DNA of 64,000 nt. Source: Paenibacillus_E sp964253085 (GTDB taxonomy: Bacteria; Bacillota; Bacilli; Paenibacillales; NBRC-103111). Location of the stretch: the NCBI RefSeq assembly GCF_964253085.1, contig NZ_CAXUQH020000001.1, positions 4,154,001 through 4,218,000 of the forward strand, in the 5' to 3' direction. The position numbers were made by a program, and so were the translations under genes. The notes beneath the pieces were generated by a model. The model was not told the origin of the DNA, searched no databases, and worked only from the letters and a program-made list of their open reading frames with translations. Positions 41,851 through 50,665 of this stretch are shown piece by piece. Each line of letters begins with the position of its first letter. Positions within the stretch are counted from its first letter, which is position 1.

Positions 41851-42922
41851 ATTTGCTACCATCCTTGCTGGCGGTGGCGGAACCCGCTTCTGGCCGCTGT
41901 CTAGACAAGAGATTCCAAAGCAGCTTCTAAACATAAGCGGAAATGATATAATGCTAAACGATACAATCGAACGATTCAAAGGCATTATCCCTCAAGAAAA
42001 TACCGTTATTGTTACAAATCTATCTCAAGCGGTTTTGCTGGAGAGCATCATGCATAGCAGTGTTTCGAAAAGCAACATTTTGATCGAGCCCGTAGCCAGA
42101 AACACGGCTGCAAGCATACTTTTCGCGGCGTTATCGATAGAAAAATCACACGGTGATTCCGTAATGGTCGTCTTGCCTTCCGATCATTATATAACCGATG
42201 AAGAACAATTTCGGCTTACGTTAGACGAAGCCTGTACGGTCGCAATGAAGACAGACAAAATCGTTACCATCGGAATTAAGCCAACATTCCCTTCAACTGG
42301 ATACGGTTATATCGCATTTGAAAAAGAGCCTATCTCTTCAAATCCTGTAGCCGTATATGAAGTAGCTGAATTTGTAGAAAAACCGAACTTTCAGAAAGCA
42401 CAAAGCTATCTGTCATCAGGTAATTATTTATGGAATAGCGGCATATTCATTTGGAAAACTTCCGTCATTATTGATAATTTCAAGCGTTACCTGCCTCGGC
42501 TCTATAAGACAATGCTTCCCATCAGCGAATATCTGGGCACGGATCAAGCAGAGGAAATCATTAATAACATCTATCCAACGCTTCAAAATATTTCGATTGA
42601 TTACGGGATCCTTGAGCGCTCCGATGAAGTCGTTGTTCTGTCTGGTCAATTTGGCTGGAATGATATCGGCAGCTGGGATGCGCTCGGCGCGATCTTCCCT
42701 CCAGATCCATCAGGAAACATTATTAAAGCAAATCATATGGGCATAGATACACGAAATTCGATCATATACGGAAATGGCAGACTAATCACGACGATTGGCG
42801 TAGACGGCTTCATCATTGCAGATACTGGGGATGCCCTATTGATATGTCCCAAAGACAAAGCACAATCTGTTAAAGATATCGTCGACCTGCTGAAGGAAAA
42901 AGGAATGACGGAGTATATTTAG
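41843..42922 (+). CDS. manC: Mannose-1-phosphate guanylyltransferase (GDP-mannose pyrophosphorylase)
   Basis: 359 aa, the short form without the isomerase domain. The nucleotidyltransferase signature GGGGTRFWPLSR is at residue 11, followed by PKQLL; VVLPSDHYI and FVEKP are present, as is GWNDIGSWDAL. It makes GDP-mannose from mannose-1-phosphate and GTP. It is the last gene of the operon and gives the strongest clue to its chemistry. No phosphomannomutase is encoded here, so mannose-1-phosphate must come from elsewhere or from a phosphorylase. Confidence 0.9.
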   Translation: MNKFATILAGGGGTRFWPLSRQEIPKQLLNISGNDIMLNDTIERFKGIIPQENTVIVTNLSQAVLLESIMHSSVSKSNILIEPVARNTAASILFAALSIEKSHGDSVMVVLPSDHYITDEEQFRLTLDEACTVAMKTDKIVTIGIKPTFPSTGYGYIAFEKEPISSNPVAVYEVAEFVEKPNFQKAQSYLSSGNYLWNSGIFIWKTSVIIDNFKRYLPRLYKTMLPISEYLGTDQAEEIINNIYPTLQNISIDYGILERSDEVVVLSGQFGWNDIGSWDALGAIFPPDPSGNIIKANHMGIDTRNSIIYGNGRLITTIGVDGFIIADTGDALLICPKDKAQSVKDIVDLLKEKGMTEYI

Positions 42923-42974
42923 TTCTGTGTCAAAATCGAGAAGCGATATACTAACTAACAGCAGCCGCAAATTA

Positions 42975-43013
42975 CAAAGACCATCTCCCGTCCTTTAACG
43001 GAGATGGTCTTTG
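42975..43013. terminator. Bidirectional terminator between manC and ade
   Basis: CAAAGACCATCTCC and GGAGATGGTCTTTG form a perfect 14-bp stem. It lies between two convergent operons and ends 3 bases from the ade stop. Confidence 0.9.
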
Positions 43014-43015
43014 CT

Positions 43016-44725
43016 CTATTGAATAATAAGTGGGACTACCTTGCCTTGATTCACATCGATTAAACCAAAGTCCGTAATTTTCAAAGCCGGACTTACCGGT
43101 AAGGAGTGCGTACTGATGGACATGATGGGATTATAATGTTGGTAGCCCAGCGATTCCATAGCCTTGCGGAGCTGTTCCACTTCCATGGCTACCTGCTCCA
43201 GCGGCTCTTCCGTTAAGATGCCGCCCACTGGCAGCCTGAGGTTCGCGATCACTTTGCCGTCTTCCACCACACTGAAACCGCCTTGATTGTTAATCACTTC
43301 ATTAGCGGCAAGCTGCATATCGCGGGGATTGTGCCCGACAACGAGCAAGTTATGATTGTCGTGGGAGTACGTCGTCGCGATGGCTCCCCGCTTGATCGTA
43401 TCGCCGCCGATCAGCCCGTAGGCGCGATTGCCATTCTTGCCGTAGCGTTCGAACGTAGCAATGAGCGCGCTGCCGCTTTCCTGCCATAGCAGCTTCCCTT
43501 GCTGAACTTCAACCTGTACGTGCTGTTCTTCTGTGAATGTAGAACCATCCTTAACCATCATCTTACGGCACGTATAAACAGCGTCAGCTTCTTCTATACT
43601 GACGACAAAATCCGTTTCCTTTAAAGGCGCCATCTGCACGCTCTGATAATAATGCGCAGGGAAAGCTGGAGGCTTGATGATTGGTGAATAAGCCTCTTCC
43701 ACATCGTAAACTTTACGCCCCGCCTTGAAAACCTGCTCAATCGTTAGCTGTTCTAGATTGGAAAGCAGCAGGAAATCGCCTATCTTGCCAGGGGCGATTA
43801 CCCCGCGGTCATACATCCGCATCCGCTTGGCTGGAGAAAGTGTGCTGGCATAAATAGCCTGCTCGGGCTTCATACCCATGCCGATTGCTTTGCGCACAAT
43901 ATGATTCAAGTGCCCGCGGCGCTGGAAGGAGTCAGCCATCACATCATCGGTAACGAAACAGTAATGCTCGGATACATCATGCTGGATTAAATAAGCCATG
44001 ACTTCATCCGTCATTGATTTTTCTTGAATTTCGATGAACATGCCCGCAGCGATCCGGGCTTCCATGCCCTCAATGGACTGATGCGTATGATCCGAATCAA
44101 CCCCGCTGTAAATCATCCGGTGCAGATCCAAATCCAGCAGTTTAGGCACATGCCCTTCAATAATGAGATGGGGATAGTTGGCGCGGACATGGTTGATGAT
44201 TTGATTTGTTTTGCAATCGGGGTCTGTGATAACATCAACAAAATTCATAATTTCACCTAGACAGATGATCCGTTCCGTACGTAGCAGCTCGTCCAAATCG
44301 GCGATATGAATCTCGCCGCCTGTCGTTTCCATGGATGTCGCTGGAACCGAGCTTGGGATGGCGTAGAACATGTCCGCGATACAATCCTTACTTGCTTTCA
44401 TAAACTGCTTGACCCCATCCAGCCCGAAGACGTTGGCAATTTCGTGAGGTTCAGGAACAATGGTTGTGACCCCATTACGAATGAGTCCGTAGGAGAACGT
44501 TTCCGGCGTCACCATCGTGCTTTCAATATGCAAATGGATATCGATAAGACCTGGAATCATGTAACGGCCGTTTCCGTCTAAACGTTCCGCGGCTTCGAAA
44601 CTCTCCATCCCTCTTTTGCCAATATATAAAAATTTACCTTCCAGGATGGCTGCGTTGCCATGGATAAATGTTTTAAAGTAACTGTTATAAATCTGGACAT
44701 TCTCAATCAGTACATCAATGCGCAT
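43016..44725 (-). CDS. ade: Adenine deaminase
   Basis: 569 aa, the normal length. It converts adenine to hypoxanthine and ammonia. Motifs are GLIDIHLHIESTM (metal His pair), EPHEIANV, EGHVPKL, SGVDSDHTHQSIE, FVTDDV, and a C-terminal SHDNHNLLVVG. GGAGGTG precedes the ATG. It is the last gene of the nucleoside operon, 21 bases after the ATPase gene, so the imported and hydrolysed purines would be its substrate. Confidence 0.92.
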   Translation of the reverse strand: MRIDVLIENVQIYNSYFKTFIHGNAAILEGKFLYIGKRGMESFEAAERLDGNGRYMIPGLIDIHLHIESTMVTPETFSYGLIRNGVTTIVPEPHEIANVFGLDGVKQFMKASKDCIADMFYAIPSSVPATSMETTGGEIHIADLDELLRTERIICLGEIMNFVDVITDPDCKTNQIINHVRANYPHLIIEGHVPKLLDLDLHRMIYSGVDSDHTHQSIEGMEARIAAGMFIEIQEKSMTDEVMAYLIQHDVSEHYCFVTDDVMADSFQRRGHLNHIVRKAIGMGMKPEQAIYASTLSPAKRMRMYDRGVIAPGKIGDFLLLSNLEQLTIEQVFKAGRKVYDVEEAYSPIIKPPAFPAHYYQSVQMAPLKETDFVVSIEEADAVYTCRKMMVKDGSTFTEEQHVQVEVQQGKLLWQESGSALIATFERYGKNGNRAYGLIGGDTIKRGAIATTYSHDNHNLLVVGHNPRDMQLAANEVINNQGGFSVVEDGKVIANLRLPVGGILTEEPLEQVAMEVEQLRKAMESLGYQHYNPIMSISTHSLPVSPALKITDFGLIDVNQGKVVPLIIQ

Positions 44726-44746
44726 CTGTCTTCACCTCCAAGTCCA

Positions 44747-45808
44747 CTACTCAACGATTACTAATTTCTCACCTGGAAAATAAAGCCGAACCTCTTCCCC
44801 GTTCACGTAAGGAAGCTCCATTTCTTTATTCACGGTGAAGGAACCAAGTTCCGTTTCAATCACATACTGATAGCTTCGCCCGAGGAACGTGCTAACCTTG
44901 ACGCGACCACTCACGCGGTTGGCCCCTGCATCCAGCTCATCCAGCTTTCCCATCACGACATCGTCAGGACGGATAGCTCCTTGCTTGCCTAACTGTTCGC
45001 CTTTACTCGCATGCTTGGTTACAGCGAACATATAATCTTTCACCTTGAGGGCAATCTCTTCTCTGCTTTCAAATCGTGACTCGAAGGTGATGAAATTCGT
45101 AAACCCGATAAACCGTGCCACGAACTCCGTTTTAGGATATTTGAATATCGTCGCCGGAGCACCTAACTGCTCAATAATACCTTTGTTCATGATCGCTACT
45201 TTATCAGAGATCGAGAAGCACTCTTCCTGATCATGAGACACATACACCGTTGTGATGCCCAGCTCCTGTTGGATACGGCGAATCTCCACGCGCATGTTGA
45301 CGCGCAGATTCGCGTCGAGATTACTCAGCGGCTCGTCAAAGAGCAGCAGTTCCGGCTCGATGACGAGCGCCCGCGCGATCGCGACTCGCTGTCTTTGACC
45401 GCCCGATAGCTCCTTCGGGTAACGTTTCTCGAAACCGGACAAGCTGACGACATCGAGAATGTGACGCACGCGGCGATCTAGCTCCGCCCCACCCACTTTG
45501 CGCAAGCGCAGGCCGAAAGCCACATTATCGTAAATTGACAAATGCGGGAATAACGCATAGCTCTGGAAAACGAAGCCAAAATTGCGTTTATTCACAGGAA
45601 CACGCGTATAATCTTTTCCATTCAATGAGAAAGTGCCTGATTTCGCCTCGATGAATCCTGCGATAAGCCGTAAGGTCGTCGTTTTCCCGCATCCGCTAGG
45701 ACCAAGCAGCGAGATCAGGCTTCCTTTTTCAACACTCAGGTTGAAATCCTGCAGAATATAGTGCTGGTCGTAGGCAACCGAAATTTTTTCCAGTGATAGC
45801 AATGCCAT
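44747..45808 (-). CDS. ABC transporter ATPase (PotA/FbpC type)
   Basis: 353 aa. Walker A GPSGCGKTT, signature LSGGQRQRVAIARAL, Walker B LLLFDEPLSNLD and a C-terminal TOBE-like regulatory domain are present. By sequence it belongs to the polyamine/iron/opine-type importers. Its neighbours encode purine-nucleoside enzymes, so a nucleoside or base is the likely cargo. Confidence 0.85.
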   Translation of the reverse strand: MALLSLEKISVAYDQHYILQDFNLSVEKGSLISLLGPSGCGKTTTLRLIAGFIEAKSGTFSLNGKDYTRVPVNKRNFGFVFQSYALFPHLSIYDNVAFGLRLRKVGGAELDRRVRHILDVVSLSGFEKRYPKELSGGQRQRVAIARALVIEPELLLFDEPLSNLDANLRVNMRVEIRRIQQELGITTVYVSHDQEECFSISDKVAIMNKGIIEQLGAPATIFKYPKTEFVARFIGFTNFITFESRFESREEIALKVKDYMFAVTKHASKGEQLGKQGAIRPDDVVMGKLDELDAGANRVSGRVKVSTFLGRSYQYVIETELGSFTVNKEMELPYVNGEEVRLYFPGEKLVIVE

Positions 45809-45823
45809 GGATACAAGCCTCCG

Positions 45824-46612
45824 TTATCGTTTGGTGAAATAGGATAAACCCATCAACCGTTCAATGATGAACATAAGTACAGCTGTGAACAGCATCAGCA
45901 GCACAGAAATAGCAGCAATTGTCGGATCAAAATGATTCTCCACATAAGTCAGCATCTGAATAGGCAGTGTACTGACCCCAGGCCCCGTCATAAAGACCGA
46001 AATGTCCACATTATTAAAAGATTCCAAGAATGCAATCAAAATTGCCGCAATAATCCCGGATTTGATATTTGGCAGAACGACTTTAAAGAAGGTCTTCAAG
46101 TGGCTGCTGCCCAAGCTTAACGCAGCTTCTTCAATCGCAAAATCGAAATTCGATAAGCTTGAAGCAATTACGCGAATGATAAAGGGCAGCATGATGACTG
46201 TATGTCCAACCAGCAGCGCCGCATATATCGGTAGGTGGTACACCACGATCAGGTACTTGAGCATCGTAAAACCAAGCACAATACCAGGAATTAGCACAGG
46301 TGAAATAAAGATCGCATTGAGCGCTTCCTTCCCTTTGAACGTAAACCGACTTAATGCGTAAGCGGCAGGAATACCCAGCAGCAGCGCAAATAAATTACCG
46401 AGCAGCGATACGATGATGGAAGTGCTGAACGTCGACATGAACATCTTGACATCCAGGATGTTGCGGTACCATTTTAATGAGAAACCTGTTGGCGGGAATT
46501 TCAAGATACTCCCTGGCTCAAATGATGCAAATGCAATAATAATGAGTGGCCCGAGCAAAAATAGATAGACAAGAAGCGTAAATACAGCAAGCCCTCGGTT
46601 CTTCTCCCGCAT
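45824..46612 (-). CDS. ABC permease, PotC type
   Basis: 262 aa with six membrane segments and the EAA-loop region EEAALSLGSSHLKTFFKVVLP. It is 4 bases from the preceding permease gene, so the two are translated together. Confidence 0.85.
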   Translation of the reverse strand: MREKNRGLAVFTLLVYLFLLGPLIIIAFASFEPGSILKFPPTGFSLKWYRNILDVKMFMSTFSTSIIVSLLGNLFALLLGIPAAYALSRFTFKGKEALNAIFISPVLIPGIVLGFTMLKYLIVVYHLPIYAALLVGHTVIMLPFIIRVIASSLSNFDFAIEEAALSLGSSHLKTFFKVVLPNIKSGIIAAILIAFLESFNNVDISVFMTGPGVSTLPIQMLTYVENHFDPTIAAISVLLMLFTAVLMFIIERLMGLSYFTKR

Positions 46613-46616
46613 ATTT

Positions 46617-47438
46617 CTACCCCTTCGGATTTAATTTAACAGCCAGTTTATTCATCATAGCGATGACCACAAAAGTAATTACGATCATAATTACCGCAAT
46701 AACGGAGGCAAGGTACCAATCATTCAGCGTAATCGCGTTCTGATATAAGAATGTGGAGATAACCCGCTGCTTGCCTCCAAGCAAAGCTGGTGTTGTATAA
46801 GCCGTCAGACTGCCCACGAAGACTAGAATACTTCCTATGATTAATCCGGGTACGCTAAGCGGCACGATGACCTTAACGAAAGCCGTGAAGCGACCCGCTC
46901 CCAAGCTTTCTGCCGCTTTTAGCAGATCCGGATCTATATTCTCAAGAACACCGACCAAGGTAATAATAATGAGAGGCAGGAATAAATGGACCAGACCGAT
47001 CATCATCGCAGCAGGCGTGTACAAGATATCGAGTGGCTCTTTGATCAAGCCGATGGCGATCAGCGCGTTATTCAGCAGCCCCTTTTTACCCAAAATAATC
47101 ATCCAACTGAATGACCTTACAACAGAGCTGGTGAGCAGCGGAAAAATCGCTAACGCAAGCAGAATCGCTTTCTGCCTTGGGCTTTGCTTGGATATGAAAT
47201 AGGCAACTGGGAAGCCCACCAAGATGCATAACAAGGTTGTGACCACACTAACACGCAGGGTCGTCCATAAAATTTTCAGAAAATAGGGATCCTTGAAGAA
47301 GCTCCAGTAACCGGCTAATGTGAAGCTGCCTTTATTGAAAAAGGTTGAACCTATCGTAAGAAGGATCGGAACCACCATGAAAACCATCAGGAACAGTAAT
47401 CCCGGCAGCAATAGTAAATATAAATACGTTTTTTTCAT
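46617..47438 (-). CDS. ABC permease, PotB type
   Basis: 273 aa with six membrane segments and the EAA-loop region LLKAAESLGAGRFTAFVKVI. GGAG precedes the ATG. It is 27 bases after the nucleoside hydrolase gene. Confidence 0.85.
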   Translation of the reverse strand: MKKTYLYLLLLPGLLFLMVFMVVPILLTIGSTFFNKGSFTLAGYWSFFKDPYFLKILWTTLRVSVVTTLLCILVGFPVAYFISKQSPRQKAILLALAIFPLLTSSVVRSFSWMIILGKKGLLNNALIAIGLIKEPLDILYTPAAMMIGLVHLFLPLIIITLVGVLENIDPDLLKAAESLGAGRFTAFVKVIVPLSVPGLIIGSILVFVGSLTAYTTPALLGGKQRVISTFLYQNAITLNDWYLASVIAVIMIVITFVVIAMMNKLAVKLNPKG

Positions 47439-47465
47439 GTAGCTTTACTCCTGTTCCTGGGTTCG

Positions 47466-48398
47466 CTAGGCGCGCAGTGCGCGGATAAATTGGTCGAGAA
47501 AGGCGTCGGCGGACACTTCCATACACACATGGACATTAGCAGGCTTGGCTAATCGGTTCTGGAAATCACAGACCGTTTGCCCGTCGCACAGCTCACTTCG
47601 GGTTTCTACATCTACGTAATAATGGCGAGTGGTAACCAGCTCTCTATTCAGCGCCACCCCGACAGCAAGCGGATCATGAAGGGCGCAAGCCCGCACACCG
47701 TTGCGTTCTTGATAGCGCTGCATGTAATCTGCTGTGCTTTCTTTGACATAGCGGCCAATCGGCGTATCTCCGAGCGAGCGGATATGTTCTTCAGTTAGCA
47801 GCGCCTTCCGGGTCACATCCAAGCCAACGAGCGTTAAGGCCGGGAATCCCGCATGCAGCACGATCTTCGCTGCTTCTGGATCGACATACATGTTATACTC
47901 CGCTGTCGGCGTCACATTCCCGAAACCTTGGACAACACCGCCCATTACAACCACTTCGCGGACCTGATGAATCAAGTCCGGGTATTTCATAACGGCCATG
48001 GCCAGATTCGTCAGCGGCCCGGTCATAATAAGTGTCACTTCACCTACGTGCTGTTTCACTTGCTCGATGATGAAATCGACCGCATGTCCCTCAACCGCGT
48101 ACATGTGAACCTGCATATCGCTTAAAGCTCCGCCAAGTCCGTCCTTGCCGTGAACGCGATGCTCAAAATAAGTCGTGCGCAGCAGAGGCTTATTCGCCCC
48201 TTTAATAACCGGAATCTGCTGTTCCATTCCCAGCAGCTGCAGAACTTTGCAGGTATTCAAGGTGGCTTGGTCAAGTGACACATTGCCGTTCACCGTAGTG
48301 ATACCTAGTATTTCCATCTCCCCGCTGCCAACAGCAAGCAAAATGCCCAGTGCATCATCTATGCCAGTATCAACATCAAGGATGACTTTCTTTGTCAT
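47466..48398 (-). CDS. Inosine-uridine-preferring nucleoside hydrolase
   Basis: 310 aa with the family signature DVDTGIDDALGILLA, the four-Asp calcium site of these enzymes, followed by GITTVNGNVSLDQ. It splits nucleosides into base and ribose. No signal peptide is present, so it acts in the cytoplasm on imported nucleosides. GGGAGAGGG precedes the ATG. Its position between the binding-protein and permease genes is an unusual gene order. Confidence 0.9.
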   Translation of the reverse strand: MTKKVILDVDTGIDDALGILLAVGSGEMEILGITTVNGNVSLDQATLNTCKVLQLLGMEQQIPVIKGANKPLLRTTYFEHRVHGKDGLGGALSDMQVHMYAVEGHAVDFIIEQVKQHVGEVTLIMTGPLTNLAMAVMKYPDLIHQVREVVVMGGVVQGFGNVTPTAEYNMYVDPEAAKIVLHAGFPALTLVGLDVTRKALLTEEHIRSLGDTPIGRYVKESTADYMQRYQERNGVRACALHDPLAVGVALNRELVTTRHYYVDVETRSELCDGQTVCDFQNRLAKPANVHVCMEVSADAFLDQFIRALRA

Positions 48399-48467
48399 GA
48401 TTAACCCTCTCCCATTTCATACAGACAAGGGTATATCCACAATCATATACCCTTGTTTAATCTTCAA

Positions 48468-49577
48468 CTATTGAGTGACTTCTTTATTCCAGCGGTCAAT
48501 CCAACCTTTAAGATTTTGATTCACGAATTTCATGTCCAATTTGCGAAGCTTGCTTACGACTTCTGTTCCATAAGTAATACCCTGCGCTTCATCGGCCGAG
48601 AGCTCCAGTTTCGTATTGACAGGGGAATCGATTTTCGCTTTCGCTGATTTTTCTTGTACTTGTTTGCTCAAATGCCAGTTGATAAAATCTTCAGCCAACT
48701 GCTTATTTTTACTTCCTTTGATCACGTTAACCGTATTCATGACAGCGTATGCCCCTTCAGTCGGGGAAACAAACTTGGTTTCCGGCACAGCCGTTTTCAA
48801 ATCCTTTACATACATCTCCATGATTGGCCCAGCTGCAATTTCCCCTTGCGCGAACATGTTCACGAATTCGGAAGTTTGACCGTAGTATTTGACGACGCCT
48901 TTATTTAGTTCTTTCACCTTGGCGAAAGCTTGATCCGCATTGAACGTTGTGTTGCCTGCAACGACCGATGCCGCATCAAGGATCATTGGACCTGTTGTCG
49001 ACGTGATGTTTGGCAATGTCAGTTTCTTCGCAAGCTCAGGACTCCATAAGTCGCTCCATGACTTGATTTCTTTACTTGTCGCCTTCGGATTATAGGCGAT
49101 TCCCAACCGGCCAATCGTATAGGCAGGACCATAGTCTTCGCCAAGCGGAGCCTTTGCCAAATCGTAGATGTCTTTCAAATTCGGAATACGGCTGCGATCA
49201 ATCTTATCAAAAAGTCCAGCTTCAATACCTTGCTGCGCATAGTAATCAGATAAATAGATGAGATCCACTTTGGAACTGCTGCCTTGCTTCACTTTGTTTA
49301 GACGTTCGGAGTTGTTGCCAATCTCCAGAACGATCTTGACGTTATGCTCTTTCTCAAATGGCGCGTAAACTTCTTTCTTGAAGAATTCATCCGAGAAGCC
49401 CCATGTAGAAATGACTAATTCGGTAGGCGCTCCTTTGGCTGTTGCCGTAGGTGCCGTTGAAGCTGGACTTGCGCTTGCAGTCCCCTGATCCTTGGACGGC
49501 GCTGCGCCGCATCCTGATAGTGCCAGTCCCACCACGGACAACGAAATAAGGCTTTTAAGCATTCTTTTTTTCATCAT
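48468..49577 (-). CDS. PotD-type substrate-binding lipoprotein
   Basis: 369 aa with lipobox ALSGC and an Ala/Ser/Thr-rich linker. The mature part has the pattern of spermidine/putrescine or Fe-type binding proteins (STWGFSDEFFKKEVYAPFEKE, then IVLEIGNNSERL). It is the first gene of the six-gene operon (binding protein, hydrolase, two permeases, ATPase, deaminase). Cargo is inferred from neighbours only. Confidence 0.85.
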   Translation of the reverse strand: MMKKRMLKSLISLSVVGLALSGCGAAPSKDQGTASASPASTAPTATAKGAPTELVISTWGFSDEFFKKEVYAPFEKEHNVKIVLEIGNNSERLNKVKQGSSSKVDLIYLSDYYAQQGIEAGLFDKIDRSRIPNLKDIYDLAKAPLGEDYGPAYTIGRLGIAYNPKATSKEIKSWSDLWSPELAKKLTLPNITSTTGPMILDAASVVAGNTTFNADQAFAKVKELNKGVVKYYGQTSEFVNMFAQGEIAAGPIMEMYVKDLKTAVPETKFVSPTEGAYAVMNTVNVIKGSKNKQLAEDFINWHLSKQVQEKSAKAKIDSPVNTKLELSADEAQGITYGTEVVSKLRKLDMKFVNQNLKGWIDRWNKEVTQ

Positions 49578-49602
49578 TAATAACCTCCCAAGTTTGTTTA
49601 TC

Positions 49603-49631
49603 TATATTTTGAAGCGTCAAACCCTTGTCAA
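49603..49631 (-). promoter_or_regulatory. Promoter of the nucleoside operon
   Basis: On the minus strand TTGACA (49626-49631), a 17-base spacer and AATATA (49603-49608) lie about 25 bases upstream of the first start codon. No purine riboswitch structure was recognised between them. Confidence 0.65.
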
Positions 49632-49689
49632 TTTTTACTAGTATGCTACCTTCGACCTCATATCTATGCGTAAAAGCTATAATAAACAG

Positions 49690-49734
49690 AAAAGTGCCCT
49701 TGATAGAAGAAATCTTCTAATCAAGAGCACTTTT
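49690..49734 (-). terminator. Terminator of the MpsC-type gene
   Basis: AAAAGTGCCCTTGAT and ATCAAGAGCACTTTT-type arms form a long hairpin with inner AGAAGA/TCTTCT pairing. It lies between the MpsC-type gene and the promoter of the nucleoside operon. Confidence 0.8.
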
Positions 49735-49820
49735 CATCGTAAACAATGTAAAGAGACATCTACAGATATACATGCGGTTTCCACTTAAGATAGATCAAAA
49801 GTGAAACACCGTGGTCTGAG

Positions 49821-50168
49821 CTATTCGGTTTGTTTAAGAATGATGTTCGTAATTGCCCATTGCGTTGGCGGATCATAATCTCTTAGTACCGCATCCATCG
49901 ATAATCCCATCTCTTGTTCCAACTTCTCGCGGATTCTTTTCTTATATATCGAAGACATATAGAAATCCACTTCGTGTTTCAAAGTCGGCGCCTCTCCTTC
50001 GAGCGCGGTTGAACGGGGTGAACGACGATGCTTTGCATGAAAAGTAATGATATTCTGATCCAGCGATACCTTGAGCAAAGTGGTTCCAAAGCCGAACAAT
50101 TCTTTAGAAATCTCGTTATATAGGTGACACAGCTTCTTCTTGTATTCATTAGAATCTGATTGGGACAT
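49821..50168 (-). CDS. DUF2294 / MpsC-type protein
   Basis: 115 aa from ATG 50168, chosen because AAGGTGAT lies 6 bases upstream. The family signature is seen in YNEISKELFGFGTTLLKVSL and, later, MGLSMDAVLRDYDPPTQWA. DUF2294 proteins have been called MpsC after a Na+-translocating membrane-potential system in staphylococci. Here there are no mpsA or mpsB genes nearby and no membrane segments, so the function is open. Confidence 0.75.
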   Translation of the reverse strand: MSQSDSNEYKKKLCHLYNEISKELFGFGTTLLKVSLDQNIITFHAKHRRSPRSTALEGEAPTLKHEVDFYMSSIYKKRIREKLEQEMGLSMDAVLRDYDPPTQWAITNIILKQTE

Positions 50169-50183
50169 TGAAATCACCTTCAA

Positions 50184-50364
50184 GAACGATTATTGACTTC
50201 TACGCTTTCAAATCTATCTTAATAATACATAGGATTCCTGAATTAATCAAGCCAATCGTTCGTCTTTTTCTCTATATTGACCTGTGATTAAGACCACCTC
50301 ACTTAGAAACATGCCGATTTCCCGAAAATATCTCTCATGCTTTGTAAGAATCCACAGAGGTCAA
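50184..50364. other. Short intergenic region
   Basis: These 181 bases separate the MpsC-type gene from the MerR-type gene. They hold no gene or clear hairpin. Confidence 0.3.
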
Positions 50365-50631
50365 TTATTGTCTGCACAATAATTTTTCTTTAATTTGTTT
50401 AATAGTCCATCCTTCTTCTTCTTTCATTACACGAATTTCCTCAAGTCGCTTTAGTGCTAATTCACGTGGGTATCTTCTTTTCAGTCTTATATCCTCTTGC
50501 TCAAATGAGATCATATCCTCTTCCGTGTAATATTTAATGGTACTGTATCGAACGCCAGAAAGTTCAACCAACTCACTGATACTCACATACTCTGATGATA
50601 AAATTTTATCTAAACTTCTTTTTCTCCCCAT
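50365..50631 (-). CDS. Small MerR-type regulator
   Basis: 88 aa from ATG 50631, with AGGGGAG about 7 bases upstream. Residues 17-45 form the MerR winged-helix start (VSISELVELSGVRYSTIKYY, then an acidic wing), and a short helix with basic end follows. It lacks the long effector domain of classical MerR proteins. It lies 34 bases after the GOLPH3-like gene, on the same strand, and is probably cotranscribed. Confidence 0.75.
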   Translation of the reverse strand: MGRKRSLDKILSSEYVSISELVELSGVRYSTIKYYTEEDMISFEQEDIRLKRRYPRELALKRLEEIRVMKEEEGWTIKQIKEKLLCRQ

Positions 50632-50665
50632 ATTTTTCTCCCCTATATTTCTGCAATAATTGAAG

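Noticed and set aside
49578..49690. Purine riboswitch before the nucleoside operon
   Set aside because: The leader between the promoter and the start codon is only about 20 bases, too short for an aptamer.
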